Below, piece after piece: positions 55,427 through 64,000 of a DNA stretch of 64,000 nt (its first letter is position 1; every line of letters starts with the position of its first letter). A program made the translations under genes and the position numbers. The stretch is taken from contig JAGPNK010000015.1 in assembly GCA_020746835.1 (NCBI GenBank), positions 186,001 to 250,000 of the forward strand, read 5' to 3'. Below the pieces are notes generated by a model that saw only the letters and a program-made list of their open reading frames with translations, had not been told where the DNA came from and did not search any database. The DNA is from Stachybotrys elegans (lineage: Eukaryota > Ascomycota > Sordariomycetes > Hypocreales > Stachybotryaceae).

Positions 55427-56396
55427 GGCTATGGGTGCTGCGGCGGGTGAGCTATGAGGGAGCTGGTGAAATCGAAGGGCAGAATTATCGTGAAGCTCCG
55501 TGATACGATGTGACGAGCTGGTGGCATGACCGGCCGGTAGCTATCGGCTGAATTTCAGTGGAGTCGGTCTATTGAATGGAGCTACCCTGTAGTGATATTC
55601 GCCATGGATCTCAACTCCATGTAGAAGATGAATTACCCTATAGCCATTGAACGGATATCGTTGCTCAGACGAGGTTTCTTGTTTGCATCGTTTGCATCGT
55701 GGGATTGGGATGGGTGTTTGTGCTTCGTAATAGCCATCACGGTTGTGCTACTTGAAATCTCGCTAGATGTCTTGCACAACAACCCAATGACACAGTTGGC
55801 TTGCCTGCTGTACAATACAAAACGGGCATTTACTCATGTTGCGATTGGGCTGAGCTGAAGTACGATCCTACGGCAGCGTGTTTACACAGCATCTACAAGA
55901 TCAGAAACACAATCCAACACTGACGAGCCTCACCTCTCACAAACGAAGCCGCTTTCCGATCGCAAGCCGAGACTGCCGTCTCTTACGTTCCCGCGTGCAC
56001 AACAGCGGCTTCGCACCCATAGCCTCTCAGGCAAAGGCATCGCAGGTACAAGAGCAGCCAATAGCAGCCCGCTAAAGAAGCGAGAGCATCGAGGAACGAC
56101 ATTTCTGCTCGAGGTCGGGGACATGGCTACCTACCTGACTTTTTCCCTCCCACAGCCTGCTGCTCTCCCGGCAGCCAACTGCAGGCCGCGCAACAGAGAG
56201 GAGAGAGGCCGCGCAGGACAAAAAAGAAACAAGGGGAGGCTAGGAGACGGGCAAACATGCACATTGGAGCGGTCTGTATGTATGTTTGTTACACGACGTT
56301 CAACTAGCATAGTGCCATCGGCTGGGATCGCTGGTTGCGGATGCAGTGCCTGCCCGCAGGCGTGCCGTGCGTGTGGCGTGAGACACGCAGCTTCGG

Positions 56397-56420
56397 GGAT
56401 GGATGGATGGATGGATGGAT
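56397..56420 (+). repeat. (GGAT)6 microsatellite
   Basis: Six perfect GGAT units at 56397-56420. A second, longer and less regular (GGAT/GAAT)n array lies at about 57314-57358. Confidence 0.85.
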
Positions 56421-58483
56421 GTACTGTACTTGGCATGTACAGTACAGCTGCGGCTCGTATATGCCTTGTCTCTGGGTACGAGGAGTTTGTTTCGGCTCGA
56501 GGGCGGAGCACATTAATTGAGCTGTCAATTTTCCGGCCAGACTCGGCAATTGTCTCAAGCCGGTGGACTGGTTGATAGGGACGCGCAGGAGGGGGGAGGG
56601 AGGGGGTGGTTGGTGGTGGTGGCAGAGCGCGCGCGCTCGTTATCAGCAGCCGTGATATCACTATGCAGGCGCTTGTCTTGTCGGTGGTTTATCCTTGTCA
56701 CGGCACCCTTGCGAGCTGCGTTGCTCTGGGAGGGAGGGGGGAATGGAAATGAAGCGGACTTCGGCCTTCAGTGGTGTATGCATGTGCTATCAAGTACGGA
56801 GTGCTGCGTAGATTATTGGCATTTGGACTATCATCTCGATTTACCTGCAACAGAAACCCTGTTTGTATAGGCGAACCGACATTGAACAGAGCGAGAAGGG
56901 GGGGGGGGGGGAGTCAAGGGAAGGGTTGCAGAGAATGGAAGAGAGATAGTGACGAAAAAGGGCCGGCGCCCCTCCCCCCTTCGCATGCCAGCCAGCACAA
57001 TCACTGCATGGACGGACCTATGCCCCTGCTGGTTTGAAGACTGGCCATGCATGCAATGCAGTGTGCTGCTGCTGCTGCTGCTGCTCTGCAACGCATGCAA
57101 GTGTTGGAGGGTGAGGATGCAAGTTGGGCTGGGTTCGGAGCGATGGGCTCCGACGCCCGAGGGGGTAGAGGTAGTAGAGGGAGAGGGAGAGTCGGTAAGG
57201 AGGAGTGCGAGTGCGAGTGCATGCCTGGACGAAGCGAAGCCATCGGGGAGCCGGTCAAGGTCGAGCCCACTGGTGCATCCCTCGAGTGCCGTCGTATCCG
57301 ATGAATGTGTGTATGAATGGATGGATGGATGGATGGATGGATGAATGAATGAGTGAATGGGATTTGGCTACGGATACTAACCTCCTTGGTTTAACTACAT
57401 TATTATTATTATATGACATGGATGTCCGCTGCAACCACTCCAGCTCGGCCAGGCACGCCTCCCTGGTCGAAGAGGTTCACATCAACTGTCCTAAAAACCT
57501 GCCTACCTCAAGACCACCACGCCAAGCTTAGTACCTGTGTCCAGCTGTGTGTATGTACTTCACACCCTCTGCTGCTTGGCTTGGAGGTGGGCACGGCACA
57601 AAGTGGGACAAAGGGACAAGAAAAGCCACACACGGGCGAAATAAAAGCCCGCGAGCCTAGCACATGTAGGTATGTACCCACGGATAGCAGATGTACCTAC
57701 GGATAGCATCTCGTGCGCGCCGTCCGTCCACAGAAGGGGGGGGGGGGCGTCCATGCTTCCCGTCGGCGCTAGGCAGGCCTAAGCCCGCTAAAGCGTCGAT
57801 TATCCTGCTGCAAAAGGGAGCAGCAGCCAAGGCCAGGTCTCCGATGAGACAGCTGGCTGACCTTGGCGCGTTGCTTTTTCCCACCCCGAGCGGAGCTATT
57901 CAGCGACTAGGCCTGGGCACGCTTCGTCGTCGTCGTCGTCTTCTTGTTCTTGTTCCTTTCCTCATTCTTTCGTCATGGATAGGGAGGCGAGTAGGTAGGT
58001 ATTAAGAGCGGCAGCAGGCGCCTGCAAGCTGTATCCGTACCTCAGAAGGTACTGCAGTAGCTGCTGCAACTGACCACTGATCCCTCCCAGCACCTGCTGA
58101 GGGATGTATGTAAGCTGCATTAGTATAGACATTACGGGCTACTACTAGTGGGTTAGTGGGAGCAGCTTAGGGCGCTCCGTACCCGTACAGGTACCCGGAA
58201 TCTGGTATTTTTTAGCGCCTACTCGCCAAGACGGCCCCACATCCCTTGTACTCGACTTAAGCTTAACATGCGGAGAAGGGTAGAGGCAAAAAGACCGTCC
58301 ATATTCCATATTCCGTGCAGTATCCGAAACAGACTCCCTTTTGGCGCTAGAGATAACAACTCAACAACCTCTATCCGACGTCGTCTTGAGGCCGCGCTAA
58401 GAAAGCGACATGTCAACTCCGACCAGGTTTTCGAGGCCTTTGCTTGCTTTTTCACTCCTCCTATTTCACCGATGTCCCTGTTT

Positions 58484-58507
58484 TCTCTCTCTCTCTCTCT
58501 CTCTCTC
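58484..58507 (+). repeat. (TC)n microsatellite
   Basis: Twelve TC units within a broader pyrimidine-rich stretch from about 58440 to 58520. Confidence 0.8.
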
Positions 58508-59308
58508 CCTCTCCCTCCCTTCAGCACGCTATTCTGTTCTCTCTTCAGCCTGCGTTAGCGTCGTTTGCTTCATCCTACACGCCCCCCAATTTCCCTCCTC
58601 TTGCGCGGCTGGCAGGCAACTTTGTGATGATCGGCCAAGGTAACATGCCAACTTTTGCCCGCCCTAGGCAGCCCCGGCTGCTCGACGTGCTCAATATTGC
58701 GCGCGCGCGAGCGCATCTAGACAACGCCACCCACTGACTTGTCTCACGCCTACTGGCTCCTCCTCCTCGAGGTTGACGCAAGTTAGTTGGGGGTCAGGGT
58801 CGAGATTGGCAGTGGCGTCTGACGTGGGAGGTTCGAGGCTCGGCAGTTACTGCTTCGCGGTGATCAAGATAGGAGCGGTCAATCGAGCTGTTCTTGGCGG
58901 TTTCGTCGAGAGGCGCGAAGATGGTGTCGTTGATGCAACCCGCCTGGGCCAACACCGCGCCCGCAGTTGGAGGTGGTATTGCAGGAGAGGGGGTTGCTTC
59001 ATTCACTGTGGTTCCATGGCATTATCTCATGCAAGACTCGTTGCTCCAAAAGGAGGTGTAGAGTGCCCCAGGCTGTTATCATGCATGAGAATCAAAGGAT
59101 ATAATCTTGCTACCAAGTATTACGATAGACTTTGCCCTCCCACCCATGTATCAGAGCTACTGAGAAAGGAATAACATCACAAATTCAATTACATAAATCC
59201 AACCCACTATCAGTCAACGTATACATGGACTGCAGTCTACATGGGGTTGCCTGCCATTTTCATTAATCGTTAGCATCACCCCCTACCTCCCTTGACGCAG
59301 CCACCATC

Positions 59309-60328
59309 TTAGTCTTCGTCGTCTTCGCATACACAAGGGGCCTGATAGTCATTCGCCGTGGTAGAGTTGCATGTGGGGCACGGGGTCTCCAGACCAGCCA
59401 TGGCACGCTCGGCACGCTCAGTGAAGTGTGCCCTCTCCTCAGGCGACAGGTACTTGATGTGGGGAGGGTCGCTGTTGAGCAGGTAGCAGAAGATGTGCTC
59501 CGAGAGGGACTCGAGGGTCAGGTAGCGGCCCTCCCAGCAGTTCTCAACGACGTGGTCGATGCGCGTGCTGCTCTCCAGGGACGGCATCGTGCCCTCGAGC
59601 ATGACGCACTCGCGCGCCTCCTCGGACATGTTGGCAAACACCTCGGTGCCACGGTCCATGTAGTAGAAGATGGAGGCCAGGGCAAACTGCTCGGTGGCGG
59701 CCCCAGCACGCCCAAACCGACCACCCTTGCGAGGGTCGGTGTTGCGGCGGACATAGGGCAGGTCGCCCGAGTCGAGATTGGCACCGATCGGCAGCGCCTT
59801 GTCAAAGTCGACGAGCTTGATCTGGTCGTTGGCATCAAAGAGCACATTGTGCGGGTTGATGTGGGCGTGGGCCAGGCCAAGCGACTCGAGGGCGGCGGCG
59901 GCATTGGTGAGCTGCAGCATCCAGTGCGCCACGTCGCGGGGGTGACGGCCAGTGATGCGCTCGTGGAGGGTGCCCACGGCCGCCTCGAGAAAGGTGATGT
60001 CCGGGTGCATCAGGAAGGTCAGGGGGATCACGGCGCTCTGGACCGTGTCGATCTGCTCGCAGATGGCCTGCTCCCTGGCAAAGTACCGATCCTCGGACAC
60101 CAGAGGCACCTTGGCCGCCAGGCCCTCGGATATGGCAATGACAATGGAGCGGGCGCCAATGCCGAGGACGCGAGCCCCATAATTGTGCACCAGCAGCCTC
60201 TTGACCAGAGGATTGAGATGGGTGACATCACGGTTGGTCTGCCTGAGCCAGCCACGGAGCTGAGACCATGTCCAATGGGCTGTGCTCATGCTGGGCAGGG
60301 AGGCAGTAGTAGTAGTAGCAGCTTGCAT
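59309..60328 (-). CDS. Protein-kinase-fold pseudokinase
   Basis: 339 residues, single exon, from the ATG at 60328. Kinase-fold landmarks: VPLVSEDRYFAREQAICEQI (N-lobe Lys/Glu region with AAKVPL), LHERITGRHPRDVAHWMLQLTNAAAALESLGLAHAHINPHNVLFDANDQIKLVDFDKALP covering helix E, catalytic loop and Mg loop, and LPYVRRNTDPR in the activation segment. HRD is replaced by HAH and the loop Lys by Asn (HAHINPHN), while DFG is DFD. Loss of the catalytic Asp predicts no phosphotransfer. The C-terminus carries CPTCN and PCVC with acidic residues. In-frame ATGs at 60457 and 60289 exist; a TATA-like tatttaaag on the minus strand at 60424-60432 lies inside the longest frame, so 60328 is preferred. Confidence 0.8.
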   Translation of the reverse strand: MQAATTTTASLPSMSTAHWTWSQLRGWLRQTNRDVTHLNPLVKRLLVHNYGARVLGIGARSIVIAISEGLAAKVPLVSEDRYFAREQAICEQIDTVQSAVIPLTFLMHPDITFLEAAVGTLHERITGRHPRDVAHWMLQLTNAAAALESLGLAHAHINPHNVLFDANDQIKLVDFDKALPIGANLDSGDLPYVRRNTDPRKGGRFGRAGAATEQFALASIFYYMDRGTEVFANMSEEARECVMLEGTMPSLESSTRIDHVVENCWEGRYLTLESLSEHIFCYLLNSDPPHIKYLSPEERAHFTERAERAMAGLETPCPTCNSTTANDYQAPCVCEDDED

Positions 60329-60423
60329 GTGAGCAAAATGAAAGACACACGAGGAGCGAGGAGCGAGAAGGGTTGTGGACGAGGACAGGACAAAGTACTT
60401 GGAAGCAGGCCAAGCAGCGTCTT

Positions 60424-60432
60424 CTTTAAATA
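60424..60432 (-). promoter_or_regulatory. TATA-like box of the pseudokinase gene
   Basis: The minus strand reads tatttaaag here, about 95 bp upstream of the ATG at 60328 and downstream of the ATG at 60457, which argues against the longer reading. Confidence 0.45.
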
Positions 60433-61526
60433 CATTGGCGACAGCTATTAGGTGCACAGTGCTACTCTTGATATTGCTTCTCAGAAAGAAGACTCAGCAA
60501 TTAGCGGTATCCATCCGTGCATTAGGGGATGCTGTGGTTGATGGCATGGCGCGTGTTGTATGTCTCGGGGCCATTGAGCCACCAAGTTGCTGGCGGGCGC
60601 CGCTCTACTTTGGACACGAGGAGTCAGCGAAGGCGACGGCTGAGTTTGGCCCAGCGTCAGGAATCGAATCGGACCGCATGGACCGCATGGATAGGGCGCC
60701 TCGTCTTGTCGGCGTCATGGAGGGTGGGATGGGGTCTCGGCATGCCGCATCACGACTGCACATTGGCTGCTGCAACGCTGAGAGCGAGACATGGTGGAGG
60801 GGAGGTACATGTCTTGGGCGCAAGCCACGGAAAAGCAAGCAAGCAAAGAGGAAGGTCGAGGCCATGGGCGAGCGTGTGTGTGCGTGTCCGTATGCTCAGG
60901 AGAGATTGGTAGGTCACTTGGGGGACGACGGACCGTGACCTGATAGGCGGGCAAAGTGGAGGCAGCAAACCGGGCGCTGTATTTTGAGACATGGGAAAGA
61001 AGAAAAGTGCGGCTGGACCACGTAGATAGATACGGCTGGGCGGAGTGAGTGCCAGGGGAAAAGTCGGTGACGAGAGGAATCAGGAGGGCTGCCATACCGG
61101 GCAAAAAGAAAAGACAGACAGACAGACAGACGACAAGCGATGGACAGACAATTGGAGGTCAAGCACCAAGGAGGGCCCCCCAAGCCGGTGTCTCGGACCG
61201 GAAGTCGAGGCAAGCCACAGAGGGTGGGTTGAGCTGAGTTCAGGCCGAAATGGAAATGGATTGGGTAGCGGATGGAACGATGGTAGAAGCAAGATGGGGG
61301 TCATCGTGGGTCCTCTGCAGCTGGCCTTGGGCGCTGGCAAGGCTGGGCGGGGACAGAATCGAGGTAGAAAACAGAAGCAGAAGCAGAAGCAGAGGCGGAG
61401 GCGGAGAGAGACAGCGAGGCAGGCAGAAACAGGCGAGATGTGACCGGCAAAAGCGCCCCGGGTCCACAAACTCCACCACCCGGATTCCCGTCATTTCCAA
61501 TCAAGAGCGAGATGAGGGGACCTGAT

Positions 61527-61590
61527 GTGGACGAGGACATAGACGCCGACGTGGACGTGGACGAGGACGAGGACGAGGACGGGGACGGGG
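61527..61590 (+). repeat. Degenerate GGACGA tandem repeat
   Basis: About ten imperfect GGACGA/GGACGT hexamers running through 61527-61590; noncoding. Confidence 0.7.
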
Positions 61591-62843
61591 ATCATGGGTA
61601 GAGGAGAAACACCGGGCCAAGCAGGACCAGAAGGAAAAAAAGAACAACAACCAAGAAAAGACGAACAAGAAAACGAAAGGAGAGTGAAATGACGGATCCG
61701 CGACAGGGTCTTGGGCAATTAGTTGGCGGGATCGACAGGATAAAAGCCAGGGGGCGTGTGTGGTGCTAGAGAGACAAGGAGAGAAGATGTGGGTGGGCAG
61801 AGACAGAGGCAGAGGCAGCGGCAGAGAGGTGGAGGGCATGGATGATGGAGGCCATGGGTCAGGGTCCAGCAAGGAGAAGGACGGAGGATGGCTCTAGCTG
61901 CTCAGCTTGTTTCGGAAGAGGGAGACGAAGCAATGACGACGTGCTTGTATGCAAGGATGAAGGGTGATAGGGATGATTGTGTAAGACATTTGCAAGGTGA
62001 AAGGACATGGGCAATCATGAGTCGTGCAGCGATCGAGATGAATTTGCTTGAGAATGCTGATTCCCATTCAGGGGGGGTGGCAGACCCGATGCGGAAGTAA
62101 ATGGCCGACTTGTGTTTATCTATTTATTTTATTGTATTTTATTTTAGTTTACAGCGGCATCCTGGAGCCGGCAACCCGCGACCCCAGCATCCGAAACATG
62201 GCTGGCTCGCAGGCAGGTGTTTCCTGTCAAATCATCCAAATCATCCTGTCCCCACCGCCTGGCCTCCGCCTGGCCTTGGCCTCCGCACGGCCCACGCCAA
62301 CCAGCCGATGCGCCTCCAAGCTCAGATTTGGGCCGTCGTGGTAGCTCACCCACTATCGACGCGGCGCCGCCCAAGTCCAACTGTGGCTTTGGGGGTGCAG
62401 ACCATGACTCCCCGAGCCATGGCCGTCCTATTGCTGCCGTGGTCATAGTACCTATACAAGGCGCAACTATCGACCCTCGAGCCAACCGCCCGGCAGAGCA
62501 GAGGGACGCTGGTGAGAAGCCACCTGGCCACCTCCCAATTGCTTGAGGTACGTGTACTCACCTACCTGCATGTACCTATGTACTGTACATTGTACTGCCT
62601 GCAGGCGTGGTTGAATCGGGTTAGGCTGGCGCCGGCAGGGGTCTGACGGGGGCCGGACGCGAATCCGCGGTCTTGCCCATTCCAAGATCAGTGTCAGCAA
62701 GCAACACAATTAAAAACAATAAAAGTCAAAGTAAAAAATCAGAACAAAATAAGTCAACGGGAGCAGTAAATACAGCCTGGGGATAAGGAGAGACGTGGCA
62801 GACAAGAAAGAGGAGTCCGTCAGCATAATATTCCAGAGGCATA

Positions 62844-62880
62844 AAGAGAGAGAAAGAGAGAGAAAGAGAGAGGGAGAGAG
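62844..62880 (+). repeat. AG-rich microsatellite
   Basis: agagagaaagagagag-type units repeated; a second AG array lies at 62970-62992. Confidence 0.75.
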
Positions 62881-64000
62881 TGTGTGTGCCCACACCCCCT
62901 TTCCCGTCGCCCCTTCCTAGCCAAACCAACCAACAGCCGCCGTCCTTCCCGTCCCGTCCCATAGAAAAGCAGGAGCGAGAGAGAGAGAGAGAAAAAAGCA
63001 CGGACGGGCAATCTCTCCGAGCTAATGTCCTTGTTTCGTGTGTTCTTCTCTTTTCGGCACCCCTGCCCATCAAATTCAGCAATTAATACAGCACATGTAA
63101 AAGGTAGCGGCTGTTGTTTCTTTTCTTTTCTGCTAGTGCTCACCCCTCCTTGATGCACTTTGTCGACCATCATGTGCATCCCTGCCGCCTCGCTCTTCTC
63201 GTCTACGTATCCGTCTTCGCGCCTTGTCCTGCTGTCAGTCATGCACGTCTCTTGACGCAAGCCATCTTCGTCGCCGACCATTGGACGGGCCTCCATGGCC
63301 TTCGAAACTTCCGTCTCCCGCGCCCCATGCCATTCATCCATCCATCCCCCAGCCCGTCATTACAGTACCAGTACCAGCACCAGCACTAGTCCTTCCCCCG
63401 TCCGTCGTGTCCGTCTTCTCGCTCCTCTTGTCCTTCTCGCTACGCCTTCCGCGCCCGAACCCGCAAATGCTTGGCTGGCTGGCATCTTCCCTTTGCCTTT
63501 GTCCTCGGAGGTACTGTAGCTCTTCCTCGCAAGGCGGCTATCCGATCGGATCACGGCTGACTGCAGGAATGCTCCAGAGCCTACCTATGGACCTACCACG
63601 GCTTTTTGGCTGTCTGCCCCCGCCGGGCCATACCATCATCATCATCAGCATCATCATCAGACGAATGGCTCTTGTCTTGCCAAGCCTGTCGCGCCCTCTC
63701 GTCTCGTCGCCCGGATCGAGCGAGACACAGCTGGCTGGCTGGCTGCTTGCTTGCTGACCGCCATCTACATCCGGAACCACCACGCACAGCTCAGCCAGCA
63801 GCCATCCGTCCAGCGACCAGTCGCCAGCCAGCATCACCCCTCCTCGATGCTCAATGTCTCATCATTGTCCCCCTCCCAGGCCGCATCATACCACCCACAC
63901 CATACCACGTTCATGTCCGTCTTCACCTACCCACCTGAAGCTGACCTGACCTAAGAACCTTGCCGCCGTGTTAGTACTCCGTACCTTGCTTCGGGAGACT

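Larger units (their letters stand above)
55427..59308. other. 3.9-kb gene-poor region rich in simple repeats
   Basis: No supported gene. It holds (GGAT)n at 56397-56420 and about 57317-57345, a G run near 56899-56911 and 57727-57738, CTG/CTC repeats near 57066-57085, and (TC)n at 58484-58507. Frames here are low-complexity translations. Confidence 0.55.
60433..64000. other. 3.6-kb gene-free end of the window, repeat-rich
   Basis: No supported gene on either strand. Simple repeats: (CAGA)n near 61116-61131, (GGACGA)n at about 61527-61580, (AGAG)n near 62844-62880 and 62970-62992, (CAGTAC)n near 63362-63385 and (ATC)n near 63632-63658. The pyrimidine-rich last kilobase could be the leader of a gene beyond the right edge. 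Confidence 0.5.

Noticed and set aside
59426..60451. 341-codon plus-strand frame
   Set aside because: Antisense of the pseudokinase; the minus strand has clear kinase landmarks, the plus strand has none.
1..64000. CRISPR array, prophage or bacterial mobile element
   Set aside because: Genes have spliceosomal introns and eukaryotic families; no spaced direct-repeat array is present.

Overview
The window looks like nuclear DNA of a filamentous ascomycete, most likely a Sordariomycete and perhaps Hypocreales. Genes carry one to seven short introns (about 46-75 bp, mostly GT-AG with a CTAAC/CTGAC-like branch site), there are no operons, and the gene set is typical of this group: Zn2Cys6 regulator, DAL5-like permease, fungal SRPK-like kinases, a DUF7924-type relic, secreted tyrosinase and bilirubin-oxidase-like multicopper oxidase. 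Lineage is an inference from gene content. I re-derived splice sites by hand; for every spliced gene given as complete, the exon lengths sum to a multiple of three.

Region 1 (1-8535) resembles a nitrogen-scavenging catabolic cluster: a DAL5-like permease (cut by the left edge), a TauD/TfdA 2-oxoglutarate dioxygenase, a Zn2Cys6 regulator, a dihydropyrimidinase/hydantoinase and a secreted aldo-keto-reductase-like protein. The promoter between regulator and hydantoinase holds six GATA-factor sites in about 290 bp. The permease has an in-frame stop and the dioxygenase a 1-bp frameshift, so the cluster may be decaying, or the assembly has two errors.

Region 2 (9980-21278) is accessory: a five-exon cytochrome P450, a DUF7924-like relic followed by a 214-nt all-purine tract, a bilirubin-oxidase-like multicopper oxidase, about 4 kb without a recognisable gene, and an SRPK-like kinase. 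Region 3 (21279-35000) has a long repeat-bearing intergenic stretch, an unrecognised 350-aa protein, the kinetochore protein CENP-T, SURF1/Shy1, a secreted tyrosinase and an SRPK-like probable pseudokinase.

Region 4 (36266-43738) has a divergent CAX-type antiporter with altered ion-binding motifs, a pair of transition-rich (RIP-like) direct repeats next to the wreck of a GH2 beta-galactosidase gene, a small unknown protein with a GC-AG intron, and a protoglobin. Region 5 (44680-55426) is a dense housekeeping block: CTP synthase, UBX-domain protein, Mix17/CHCHD2, Lrp1/Rrp47, a ketopantoate-reductase-like mitochondrial protein, PDCD5 and Coq4. Region 6 (55427-64000) is gene-poor and rich in simple repeats, with a single kinase-fold pseudokinase gene.

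I found no tRNA, rRNA, CRISPR or intact transposon. The most unusual observations are the GATA-rich catabolic cluster with two broken members, the secreted aldo-keto-reductase-like protein with a rebuilt active site, the antiporter with degraded ion-binding repeats, two kinase-fold proteins lacking catalytic residues, and two GC-AG introns.
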